The notes: generated by a model not told the origin, from the sequence alone. 11,730 nt of DNA from Gemmatimonadales bacterium (GCA_030636765.1 DAOVWI010000063.1:1-11730); one strand, 5' to 3'; shown: positions 1-6,914, numbered from the stretch's first letter. Made by a program: numbers and translations.

Positions 1-2
1 CG

Positions 3-1442
3 GCCCGATCGGGGGCCGGGGGCGTTTCCTCCGCCGGGGCCTCTCGGGCCCTCGTCAGCGCCGCCTTCGATGTGCCATCGGTCGGCGAGACGCAGGAGTT
101 CCTCTTCGCCATCCAGGAGGATCTGAGCGTTTCCTGCACGGACACCGCTGCGGTCATCACCGCGAGTGTGCGGGCCGTCGGCGACCACTTCGCGATCCTC
201 CGGGACACGCAGGGCCCGGGCTGGTTTACGGCCGCCGACTACTCCCAGATGCTGGCCACGCTGGAGGATGTGATCCACCCGGTCAACGCGGGCTACTTCG
301 GCGAGCCGGCGGACATCGACGGCAACGAGCGGGTGCTCGTTCTCATCACCGAGGAGACGAACAAGCTCTCGGAGCCGAATGGACTCACGTTCCTTGCCGG
401 CTTCTTCGTGCCCTCCGATCTGTCGGACTCCGGTACGGGGTCGGGAGGTGGGGGCGTTGGCAGCCCGTGCGCGACCAGCAACGAGGCGGAGATCCTCTAC
501 CTGCTCGCACCGGACCCGACCGGCGATTTCGGTCGCCGGCACACCGTCGACTTCGCGCGAGAGAACGTCGTCAGCGTGAGCTCGCACGAGCTTCAGCACC
601 TCATCAGTGCGGAGCAGCGCCTGATTTTCGGCGCCGGCGGCTTCGGGGATCTCGAGGAGGTTTGGGTCGATGAGGGCCTGTCGCACCTGGCGGAGGAGCT
701 CGGTGGGCTGGCGGCGGCCGGCCTGTCGGTCCGCTTGAACCTCACGTTCGAGGATGTGCTCCAGGACGTCGACACGTTCAACACGTTTCACCTTTCGAAT
801 TTTAAGCGTCTGGGAGGGACGTCCGGCGGCGGCGGCTGGCTGAGGAATCCCGAGAACACGGAGACGATCGCTCCTTCGGATCCCGGCGGGCCCTCTTCCC
901 TCCGCTTCCGAGGCTTCGCATGGATCTTCATGCGCTGGTTGGGCGATCAAGAGGGGCCGGCGGGCAGCGGAGTGATTCCCGGCAGCAACGAGCAGTCCCT
1001 TTTTCGGGAGCTCGTCAGCGGCGGTCCGCTGCTCCTCAAGGGCATCGCCAACGTCGAGCGCGTCGTCCAGCAGCTGGGTAGTGGGAGGAGCTGGGCGGAG
1101 CTGCTGGACGACTTCCTGATCTCGCCGGCTGCGGACGACCAGGCGGAGGGGGCATCGGCTCGCACTCAGCTGCTCACGTGGGATCTGCCGAGCGTCTTCC
1201 TCGGGCTTCACGAGAACGAGGGAACCGCAACCAGCTTCACGGAGGAGTATCCGCTGGACATGGAGACGTTCGGCCTGGTGCCGGTGGCCGAGCAGTTCAC
1301 CGTGCGATCGTCGACGGCGAAGTATTTCTCGCTCCAGAGCGCCGCCGAGGCTCCCGACTACGAGGTCCGGCTGCTGGACACGGCCGGACTCCCGCTTTCG
1401 CCGGCGACGTTCGCTCAAGTGACGGTCATCCGCGTGCGCTGA
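3..1442 (+). CDS. Secreted zinc metallopeptidase, M30 (hyicolysin)-like, 5'-partial
   Basis: The frame is open from the first bases of the window to a TGA at 1440-1442, so the true start lies upstream. A GTG at 72 has no Shine-Dalgarno and sits inside the continuous frame. The HELQH zinc-binding motif (585-599) is followed 24 codons later by WVDEGLSHLAEE (663-698), whose first Glu (672-674) is the likely third zinc ligand. HExxH plus a downstream E-G-x-S-x-x-x-E is the pattern I know from M30 neutral metallopeptidases. A Gly/Ser-rich loop (about 435-465) lies upstream of the motif. After the catalytic part come an Arg/Trp-rich helical stretch (FRGFAWIFMRWLG, 906-944) and a short beta-rich C-terminus, as in extracellular peptidases. 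The signal peptide would be outside the window. The M30 family call is from motif only; the substrate is unknown. Confidence 0.75.
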   Translation, partial: ARSGAGGVSSAGASRALVSAAFDVPSVGETQEFLFAIQEDLSVSCTDTAAVITASVRAVGDHFAILRDTQGPGWFTAADYSQMLATLEDVIHPVNAGYFGEPADIDGNERVLVLITEETNKLSEPNGLTFLAGFFVPSDLSDSGTGSGGGGVGSPCATSNEAEILYLLAPDPTGDFGRRHTVDFARENVVSVSSHELQHLISAEQRLIFGAGGFGDLEEVWVDEGLSHLAEELGGLAAAGLSVRLNLTFEDVLQDVDTFNTFHLSNFKRLGGTSGGGGWLRNPENTETIAPSDPGGPSSLRFRGFAWIFMRWLGDQEGPAGSGVIPGSNEQSLFRELVSGGPLLLKGIANVERVVQQLGSGRSWAELLDDFLISPAADDQAEGASARTQLLTWDLPSVFLGLHENEGTATSFTEEYPLDMETFGLVPVAEQFTVRSSTAKYFSLQSAAEAPDYEVRLLDTAGLPLSPATFAQVTVIRVR

Positions 1443-1502
1443 CACAAGGACCGCGCAGGGATCCAAGCTGTGTGCCAATCGTTGAGGAGGGAAGAACGAG
1501 TC

Positions 1503-2057
1503 ATGTGGAGGAAACGGATGGGGCGAGCCGTGGCCGCGAGCGTCGGCGTAGCGGCCGCGGCGTTCGTCGTGACCTTGACCGCGGCGTGCGCCGGAAACGC
1601 CGGCGTTCAGTCCGCGCCGATGGCCCGGTGGGGTGACGTGGGACCGGATACGGTGTCGGGGATCGTGCGCCAGGTTGGGAACCTGCCTTTCGTCCGGACG
1701 CTGATCGACGACGGAGACGAGGGCATCTTCGTGACCGGCGAGCTGGAGTCCGAGATCACTCGGCTGGCGGGCGCGGAGGTGCGTGCCACGGGCACGTTCA
1801 CCGAGGGGGGACAGCCGGGTCGGTACATCGACGCGAGCTCCTACGAGATCGTCTCGATCGACGGCGCCGAACCGGCAGTCGGGATCTTGGACGAGAGCGA
1901 CGGCGCGTACTACCTGGACCTGTTCAGCGGCGAGTCCTATCCGCTCAAAACGATCCCGTCGGAGCTTCGGACCTCGGTCGGCGCGAAGGTGTGGGTGATC
2001 ACCGGCGAGCTCGGCCAGGTGCAGGGGTACGGCATCCTGCGGGAAGCGGGACGGTGA
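1503..2057 (+). CDS. Small exported protein (possible lipoprotein) of unknown function
   Basis: I do not recognise this family. From ATG 1503 it encodes 184 residues: a basic N-terminus, a hydrophobic Ala/Val run, then L-T-A-A-C-A-G, which resembles a lipoprotein signal with a weak lipobox (Thr at -3 rather than Leu/Val/Ile). The remainder is acidic and Gly-rich with no membrane segment. It has two half-similar parts, each alternating short beta-like strands (VSGIVRQVGNLPFVRTLI and, later, YYLDLFSGESYPLKTI), so a small beta-barrel or OB-like fold is possible, but that is a guess. GAGGAGG at 1484-1490 is 12 nt before ATG 1503. A second ATG at 1518 has GGAGG (1507-1511) at an ideal 6 nt and would give 179 residues; both starts keep the signal sequence. 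Its TGA (2055-2057) overlaps the thrS GTG, so the two genes are probably co-translated. Confidence 0.7.
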   Translation: MWRKRMGRAVAASVGVAAAAFVVTLTAACAGNAGVQSAPMARWGDVGPDTVSGIVRQVGNLPFVRTLIDDGDEGIFVTGELESEITRLAGAEVRATGTFTEGGQPGRYIDASSYEIVSIDGAEPAVGILDESDGAYYLDLFSGESYPLKTIPSELRTSVGAKVWVITGELGQVQGYGILREAGR

Positions 2058-4009
2058 GTCAGGAGACGATCGCCGTCGTCCTGCCGGACGAAACGAGCGT
2101 CGAGCTGCCTGCCGGATCGGCGGCGGCGGATCTGGCGGCCGCGATCGGCCCGGGGCTCTCGCGCGCCGCCATCGCGGCCCGAGTGGACGGTGAGCTCCGC
2201 GACCTGGGCCGACCGCTGGAGCAGGGGGCGCGGGTCGAGATCGTGACCCGCCGGGACGATGATCCGGATGCACTCTTTGTGCTCCGGCACTCGGCGGCCC
2301 ACGTGCTCGCCACCGCCGTCCGCCAGCTCCACCCGGGCGCCGGCATCGGCTTCGGCCCCCCGATCGAGGATGGATTCTACTACGACTTCGATGTGGCCGA
2401 GCCGTTCACCCCGGAGGATCTGGAGCGGATCGAGGCGACGATGGTCGACGTCATCGAGGCCGACGACGGCTTCGAGCGGCGGGAGGTGAGCCGAGAAGAG
2501 GCCGAAGAGCTCTTCCAGGACGATCCTCTGAAGCTGGAGAGGCTGGCGGAGATTCCGGAGGAGGAGACGATCTCGGTGTACCGCGACGGGCCGTTCCTCG
2601 ACCTCTGCCGTGGTCCGCACGTGCCGAGGACCGGGGAGGTCCGGCACTTCAAGCTGCTCCACGCGGCGGGCGCGTACTGGCGAGGTGACGAGAAGCGCCA
2701 GATGCTTCAACGGATCTACGGCACGGCGTTCTACAGCGAGGAGGCGCTCGAAGAGCATCTCGAGCGGCTCGAGGAAGCGCGCCGCCGCGACCATCGAAAG
2801 CTGGGGCAGGAGCTCGACCTGTTCAGCATTCAGAAGGATATCGGGCCGGGCCTGATCTGCTGGCACCCACGGGGGGCGAGGATCCAGCTCGAGCTGCGCC
2901 GGTGGATCGAGCGGCTGCTGGAGACGCGCGGCTATGAGTTCGTCTATACGCCGCATGTATCCAGCGAGGCGCTTTTCGAGCGCTCCGGCCATCTTCAGGC
3001 GTATGCGGAGCACATGTTCCCGAGCATGCGTGGCGAGGGGGACGGGGAGGCGTATCGCGTCAAGCCGATGAACTGCCCTGCGCACACCCTGATCTACGCC
3101 TCGCGGCAACGGAGCTACCGGGATCTCCCTCTCCGCCTCTCCGAGATCGCCAATGTCTATCGTTTCGAGCGCTCCGGGACGCTCCATGGGCTGCTGAGGG
3201 TCCGGATGCTCACGATGGATGACGGCCACATCTTCTGCACGCCCGATCAGGTGGAAGAGGAGATCTTCACGGCGCTGGACCTGGTCGATGAGGTCATGAG
3301 GACGCTCGGGCTTTCCTACCGCCTCGATCTGGCCACCCGGCCGGAGAAGCGGATCGGCTCGGACGACGTTTGGGACCGGGCCGAGGCATCGCTGCACCAG
3401 GCGCTCGAGCGAATCGGCGTGGAATACGGCATGGATGAAGGTGGCGGCGCGTTCTACGGGCCGAAGGTCGACATCAAGTTCCGCGACGCGATCGGCCGGG
3501 AGTGGCAGGGCGCCACCATACAGCTCGACTTCAATCTGCCGGAACGATTCGAGCTGGAGTACATCGGCCCGGACAACGCGCCGCACCGTCCGGTGATGAT
3601 CCACCGGGCCATCTTCGGCACGCTGGAGCGGTTCACGGGCGTGCTGATCGAGCACTTCGCGGGAGCCTTTCCCGTGTGGCTCTCCCCCGATCAGGTGCGG
3701 GTCCTCCCCATCGCGGACGGCCACGCGGAGGGCGCGGCCGCGATCGTGGCCCGGCTTCGGGAAGCCGGCCTGCGTGCCGGACTCGACGCCCGATCCGAAA
3801 CCCTGAGCTACCGGATTCGGGACGGCGAGCTTATGAAGGTTCCGTACCTTCTCGTCGTAGGCGACCGCGAGCTGGAGGCCGGCACGGTGGCGGTACGAGC
3901 GCGCGGTGCCGAGCAAAAGCAGGTCACGATGTCTGTGGATGAGTTTGCGACGGCTGTCTCCGACAAGGTGCGGGCGAAGGCATTGGACGCGCACCTTGGA
4001 GGTCGCTGA
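2054..4009 (+). CDS. thrS: Threonyl-tRNA synthetase
   Basis: Class II aminoacyl-tRNA synthetase that attaches threonine to tRNA-Thr in the cytoplasm; 651 residues, a normal length. Domains in order: TGS (about 4-63); editing domain with HSAAH (His79, His83) and LCRGPH (Cys185, His189) that clears mischarged serine; catalytic core; C-terminal anticodon-binding domain (about 545-640). The three zinc ligands of the active site are present: Cys341 in MNCPAH, His392 in DDGHIF and His517 in VMIHRAIFGTLERF. GTG 2054 is chosen because it starts directly before the TGS domain and overlaps the upstream stop (GTGA); the frame extends upstream to 1991 without homology. Motif 2 reads RVRMLTMDDGHIF where the usual form is RVRGFTQDDAHIF. 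The last two codons and the TGA come from an inserted 270-bp element (4000-4269). Confidence 0.97.
   Translation: MSQETIAVVLPDETSVELPAGSAAADLAAAIGPGLSRAAIAARVDGELRDLGRPLEQGARVEIVTRRDDDPDALFVLRHSAAHVLATAVRQLHPGAGIGFGPPIEDGFYYDFDVAEPFTPEDLERIEATMVDVIEADDGFERREVSREEAEELFQDDPLKLERLAEIPEEETISVYRDGPFLDLCRGPHVPRTGEVRHFKLLHAAGAYWRGDEKRQMLQRIYGTAFYSEEALEEHLERLEEARRRDHRKLGQELDLFSIQKDIGPGLICWHPRGARIQLELRRWIERLLETRGYEFVYTPHVSSEALFERSGHLQAYAEHMFPSMRGEGDGEAYRVKPMNCPAHTLIYASRQRSYRDLPLRLSEIANVYRFERSGTLHGLLRVRMLTMDDGHIFCTPDQVEEEIFTALDLVDEVMRTLGLSYRLDLATRPEKRIGSDDVWDRAEASLHQALERIGVEYGMDEGGGAFYGPKVDIKFRDAIGREWQGATIQLDFNLPERFELEYIGPDNAPHRPVMIHRAIFGTLERFTGVLIEHFAGAFPVWLSPDQVRVLPIADGHAEGAAAIVARLREAGLRAGLDARSETLSYRIRDGELMKVPYLLVVGDRELEAGTVAVRARGAEQKQVTMSVDEFATAVSDKVRAKALDAHLGGR
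3994..3999. repeat. Left target-site duplication CCTTGG
   Basis: A six-base direct repeat immediately outside the left inverted repeat of the 4000-4269 element, inside the penultimate thrS codons. Its partner is at 4270-4275. CCTTGG also occurs once by chance inside the element (4211-4216), so the support is the exact placement at both borders rather than rarity. Confidence 0.65.
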
Positions 4010-4269
4010 ACAACCCTGGTGGGTCGCGCGCATGGGTCTTGTGAGTGGAAGACAAGGAACGAGGAGGAGTCGATGCCCTGTGCATCGTCGACGACGAGTG
4101 ACGCCGTATTCGGCCACAATCCCCATGCGCCCTATGGGTTACGGCGGCGTGGGACCATCTCCTGCGTTGCCGCTCCTCCCCGATACACACGGTATCGCGT
4201 CGTCGCGCCGCCTTGGATCTGTGACCCACGGCGCTCGTAACGCGCCCCGCCAGGGTTGTTCAGCGACCT
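4000..4269. mobile_element. 270-bp MITE-like insertion with 20-bp TIRs and 6-bp target duplication
   Basis: AGGTCGCTGAACAACCCTGG at 4000-4019 is repeated as a perfect inverted copy at 4250-4269. After one mismatch a further GGG/CCC pair (4021-4023 with 4246-4248) extends the repeat. The direct repeat CCTTGG flanks the element exactly (3994-3999 and 4270-4275). A subterminal TGGGTC/GACCCA pair (4033-4038, 4223-4228) and a hairpin (CGATAC, 5-nt loop, GTATCG) lie inside. There is no transposase, so it would need one in trans. Deleting the element and one CCTTGG restores CAC CTT GGC TGA, an in-frame thrS end two codons shorter. I cannot assign an IS family. Alternative boundaries would include the outer GG/CC and leave only a 2-bp TT duplication. 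Confidence 0.8.
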
Positions 4270-4275
4270 CCTTGG
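4270..4275. repeat. Right target-site duplication CCTTGG
   Basis: The right copy of the direct repeat that flanks the 4000-4269 element. The bases that follow (C then TGA at 4277-4279) would have completed the original thrS reading frame. Confidence 0.65.
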
Positions 4276-4292
4276 CTGATCCGGCCGGCTCG

Positions 4293-4321
4293 TTGACTTG
4301 CCGTGGGGTCCGGCATACCTT
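4293..4321 (+). promoter_or_regulatory. Predicted sigma70-type promoter for the infC operon
   Basis: TTGACT (4293-4298; five of six consensus -35 bases), a 17-nt spacer, then TACCTT (4316-4321), which keeps the three most conserved -10 positions (T1, A2, T6). Transcription would start near 4328. It lies just downstream of the inserted element and upstream of the structured leader and terminator that precede infC, so it is the most plausible promoter of infC-rpmI-rplT-pheS. Confidence 0.5.
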
Positions 4322-4329
4322 TTCGCGCC

Positions 4330-4466
4330 TGACAATCTGGAGAAGCGGAGCCAGTGGAGCTCCCACCCTTCGGCGTCCCGATCTCGACGGTCGGAGGCTG
4401 CTATCGGGTTCGTGGTCGGGACGGGTCTCCAGCCCGCCTTCACGTTTCGCGCGTGACGATCGCGCG
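4330..4466 (+). promoter_or_regulatory. Structured 5' leader of infC, possible pseudoknot
   Basis: Visible helices: GGAGC/GCTCC (hairpin near 4346-4362); CCCGAT (4377-4382) with ATCGGG (4403-4408); CGGG/CCCG (4422-4425, 4433-4436) with a 7-nt loop; CGCGCG (4448-4453) with CGCGCG (4461-4466). The loop TCTCCAG (4426-4432) is perfectly complementary to CTGGAGA (4337-4343), so a pseudoknot, or a competing long-range helix, is possible. The leader ends directly before an intrinsic terminator. Autoregulation of infC-rpmI-rplT operons by L20 through leader RNA is known in other bacteria; that this leader works that way is inference. Confidence 0.4.
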
Positions 4467-4468
4467 CA

Positions 4469-4509
4469 CCCGGACGGCGACGCCGTGCCGGGTTTTTTGT
4501 TTTCGTTTC
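4469..4509 (+). terminator. Intrinsic terminator / attenuator upstream of infC
   Basis: CCCGGACGGCG (4469-4479) pairs with CGCCGT-G-CCGGG (4481-4492) with one bulged G, followed by TTTTTTGTTTTCGTTT (4493-4508). This is a strong GC stem with a U tract. It stands 61 nt before the infC start, with no obvious promoter in between, so infC expression probably needs read-through (attenuation). It could also be the terminator of the thrS transcript. Confidence 0.8.
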
Positions 4510-4570
4510 CGCCGCCCGCCCGTGGGCCGGTCGTGCGGCGGCCGTCGTTCCACCGCCCGAGCGAGGGGAT

Positions 4571-5086
4571 GTGAGCCAAGACGAACTGAGAGTCAACGAT
4601 CGGATTCGTATCAGCCCGGTCCGCCTGATCGACGAGGAAGGAGGGCAGGTAGGGATCGTACCGACCGACGAGGCGAGGCGAATGGCCCGGGAGAGGCGGC
4701 TGGACCTGGTCGAGGTCGCGCCCAACGCGCGCCCACCGGTCTGCAAGCTGATGGACTATGGGAAGCACAAGTACGAGGAGGCGCGGAAGTCTCGGGAGGC
4801 GAAGAAGAAGCAGCACAACATTCAGGTCAAGGAGGTCAAGCTCCGCCCGCGGATCGAGACCCATGACCTCGAGTTCAAGCTGCGGCACGCCCGACGTTTT
4901 CTGGAAGAGGGTGATAAGGTGAAGTTCACTCTCATGTTTCGGGGCCGCGAGATCACCCACCCGGAATTGGGCCGGCGGTTGCTGGAACACGTGCAGGGCG
5001 TGCTGGATGATGCGGCGGCGGTGGAAAGCGGGATCGCGCGGGAGGGCCGGACGATGACTCTCGTCCTGGCTCCTCGCCGCGAATGA
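4571..5086 (+). CDS. infC: Translation initiation factor IF-3
   Basis: Binds the 30S subunit, keeps it apart from 50S and proofreads start-codon and initiator-tRNA pairing. It has 171 residues, a typical length. The N-terminal domain (about 5-75) has RVNDRIRISPVRLIDEEGGQ and PPVCKLMDYGK; a basic linker rich in Lys follows (KKKQHN), then the C-terminal domain (about 83-168) with KEVKLRPRIETHDLEFKL, GDKVKFTLMFRGREITH and GRTMTLVLAPR. The GTG at 4571 is preceded by GAGGGG and places the start a few residues before the conserved RVND. Many infC genes start at a rare AUU or AUC used for autoregulation; none fits here as well as this GTG. rpmI starts 31 nt after the stop. Confidence 0.96.
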   Translation: MSQDELRVNDRIRISPVRLIDEEGGQVGIVPTDEARRMARERRLDLVEVAPNARPPVCKLMDYGKHKYEEARKSREAKKKQHNIQVKEVKLRPRIETHDLEFKLRHARRFLEEGDKVKFTLMFRGREITHPELGRRLLEHVQGVLDDAAAVESGIAREGRTMTLVLAPRRE

Positions 5087-5117
5087 GCGGTCCGCGACGA
5101 GGAAGGAGTCGAGATCG

Positions 5118-5309
5118 ATGCCAAAGATGAGGACCAACCGATCGGCCGCGAAGCGGTTCTGGAGGAGCGGCTCCGGCCGCCTCCGGAGGCGGCGGGCGTT
5201 TCACAGCCACATCCTGACCAAGAAGAACCGCAAGAGGAAACGCAGGCTGCGCAGTCCGACGCTCGTGTCGAAAGCTGACACGCGGCGCGTGAAGCGAATG
5301 CTGGGGTGA
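5118..5309 (+). CDS. rpmI: Large-subunit ribosomal protein bL35
   Basis: A 63-residue, very basic protein of the 50S subunit. It has the family's N-terminus MPKMRTNRSAAKRF, a Gly-Ser-Gly turn, and the conserved SHILTKKNRKRKRRLR. AAGGAG (5103-5108) sits 9 nt before ATG 5118. It lies between infC and rplT, its standard place; rplT begins 29 nt downstream, so the three are very likely one transcript. Confidence 0.96.
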   Translation: MPKMRTNRSAAKRFWRSGSGRLRRRRAFHSHILTKKNRKRKRRLRSPTLVSKADTRRVKRMLG

Positions 5310-5338
5310 GGGACTGACCGACATAGAGAGGTGACACG

Positions 5339-5695
5339 ATGCCGCGCGTGAAGACGAACACGGCGCGCAACAAGCGTAAGAAGAAGTTGATGAAGGAGGC
5401 TCGGGGCTACTTCGGCGGTCGTTCCAAGCTGTATCGAACGGCGAAGGACGCCGTGGAGCGTGGTTGGCAGTACGCGTACCGTGACCGGCGGCAGCGCAAG
5501 CGCGATTTCCGGAGGCTCTGGATAGCCCGCATCAACGCGGCGGCCCGTCAGAACGACCTGTCCTACTCGCGCTTCATCTGCGGACTGCGAAGCGCGGGCG
5601 TCGAGCTCAACCGGAAGGCTCTGGCGGATCTCGCCGTGCGAGAGCCGGCCGCGTTCACGAAGCTGGCGGAGCTGGCCAAAGAGCACCTGGGATGA
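5339..5695 (+). CDS. rplT: Large-subunit ribosomal protein bL20
   Basis: A 118-residue ribosomal protein that binds 23S rRNA early in 50S assembly; in several bacteria L20 also represses its own operon through the mRNA leader. It shows the family signature: basic N-terminal extension MPRVKTNTARNKRKKKL, GYFGGRSKLYRTAKDAV, YAYRDRRQRKRDFRRLWIARINAA, and SYSRFICGLRSAGVELNRKALADLA. GAGAGGTGA precedes the ATG. The TGA stop (5693-5695) overlaps the pheS ATG (5692), indicating translational coupling to pheS. Confidence 0.97.
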   Translation: MPRVKTNTARNKRKKKLMKEARGYFGGRSKLYRTAKDAVERGWQYAYRDRRQRKRDFRRLWIARINAAARQNDLSYSRFICGLRSAGVELNRKALADLAVREPAAFTKLAELAKEHLG

Positions 5696-6723
5696 CGCCG
5701 CCGGTCCAGCTCCTCGACACGCTGACGCGGATCGAGGAGGAGGGCCTTGCCGCCATCGAGAGCTCCGGGTCTCTCGACGAGCTCGAGGCGGCCCGGATTC
5801 GCTATCTGGGCCGAAGCGGCGGCTTGACCGATGTTCTGAGACGGCTCGGGCAGGCGCCGGCCGCCCAGCGCCCGGTGCTTGGGGCGGCGGCGAACGAGGC
5901 CAAGCGACGTCTCCAGGCGGCCCTCGAGGAACGGGCGGTCGCTCTGAAGCGAGCGCCGTCCACGACGCGACCTCCAGCCGATCTCACGATGCCGGGGCGG
6001 CGCGCGTGCTGGGGTGGAGTGCACCCGGTCACGCGGGTGATCGACGAGATCTGCGAGATCTTCCGGGAGCTCGGCTTCTCCCGCGTGCGCGGGCCGGAGG
6101 CCGAGACTGAGTGGTACAACTTCGAGGCGCTGAACATCCCGCTGGAGCACCCGGCAGCGGACATGTGGGATACGTTCTACCTGGCCGACGGCGTGCTGCT
6201 CCGTAGCCACACGTCACCCGTTCAGGCTCGCATCATGGAGACGCATGATCCGCCGGTGCGCGTGGTCGTTCCAGGGATGTGCTACCGGAGGGATCCGTTC
6301 GACGCGACGCATGCGCCCGCCTTCGAGCAGATCGAGGGGCTGGCGGTGGACGAGGGAATCGACTTCGTGGAGTTCCGGTTCACGATCGAGCACTTCGTCC
6401 ATCGCTTCTTCGGAAAGCACACGCGCACGCGATTCCGCCCGGCGTACTTTCCCTTCACCGAGCCGTCCGCCGAGGTCGATGCCACTTGCGGCAGCTGCGG
6501 GGGCGACGGCTGCTCCACGTGCAAGGGCACGGGGTGGATCGAGATCATGGGCTCGGGCATGGTACACCCGGCCGTGTTCGAGGCCGTGGGCTACGATCCG
6601 GAGCGATACACCGGGTACGCGTTCGGCATGGGCCCGGCACGAATCGCCATGGCTCGATACGGGATTCCCGATATTCGGCTGTTCTACGAGGGGGACCTCC
6701 GCTTCCTGGAGCAGTTCCGGTAG
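5692..6723 (+). CDS. pheS: Phenylalanyl-tRNA synthetase alpha subunit
   Basis: Catalytic subunit of the alpha2-beta2 enzyme that charges tRNA-Phe; 343 residues, normal length. An N-terminal coiled-coil tRNA-binding arm (about 1-90) is followed by the class II core: HPVTRVIDEICEIFRELGF, DMWDTFYL, motif 2 region GMCYRRDPFDATHAPAFEQ (about 195-215), FPFTEPSAEVD, and motif 3 YAFGMGPARIAMARYGI near the C-terminus. Four cysteines (266, 269, 274, 277) form a CxxC-x4-CxxC knuckle before TGWIEIMGSGMVHP, as in many bacterial PheS, and may bind zinc. It overlaps rplT by 4 nt (ATGA). Unusually, pheT does not follow directly; a 191-nt spacer intervenes. Confidence 0.97.
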   Translation: MTPPVQLLDTLTRIEEEGLAAIESSGSLDELEAARIRYLGRSGGLTDVLRRLGQAPAAQRPVLGAAANEAKRRLQAALEERAVALKRAPSTTRPPADLTMPGRRACWGGVHPVTRVIDEICEIFRELGFSRVRGPEAETEWYNFEALNIPLEHPAADMWDTFYLADGVLLRSHTSPVQARIMETHDPPVRVVVPGMCYRRDPFDATHAPAFEQIEGLAVDEGIDFVEFRFTIEHFVHRFFGKHTRTRFRPAYFPFTEPSAEVDATCGSCGGDGCSTCKGTGWIEIMGSGMVHPAVFEAVGYDPERYTGYAFGMGPARIAMARYGIPDIRLFYEGDLRFLEQFR

Positions 6724-6914
6724 GAAGAGGCCCGCTGTGGCCGCGGAGCGAAGCGGCCTTGCCGCGGCCTGCCGCGGCTCACGCTTGCCGGCCGAAGCGG
6801 CCTGCCGGCGATCCGGCGCGGTGGCGCGACCGCGACCCTGGACGTATGTTGCGGATCCTAAAGCCATTTCTGCATCTTACGCTATAAAGCTCTATCGAAT
6901 AAGCGGATAGTCGG
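6724..6914. other. pheS-pheT spacer with GC-rich hairpin repeats and an AT-rich end
   Basis: No gene is seen here. The first part is very GC-rich and repetitive: CGAAGCGGCCT occurs at 6749-6759 and 6793-6803, each followed by TGCCG (the first with an extra T). GGCCGC (6739-6744) and GCGGCC (6753-6758) form a hairpin, and several CCGCGG/GCCGGC palindromes follow. The last 60 bases (about 6850-6910) turn AT-rich with a -10-like TATAAA (6883-6888) but no -35 at a proper distance. It may hold a pheT promoter or be a REP-like repeat insertion; neither is proven. Confidence 0.5.

Noticed and set aside
1937..4126. Very long antisense open frame opposite thrS
   Set aside because: It mirrors thrS in a GC-rich genome, has no recognisable domain and is rich in Arg/Pro/His. 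The + strand carries a clear ThrRS.
4010..4570. T-box or tRNA gene in the thrS-infC interval
   Set aside because: No T-box sequence, no acceptor-stem/anticodon cloverleaf and no terminal CCA pattern could be drawn; the interval is explained by the mobile element and the infC leader.
6846..6887. 13-codon frame before pheT as a Phe attenuator leader peptide
   Set aside because: It has only one Phe codon, no ribosome-binding site and no terminator after it.
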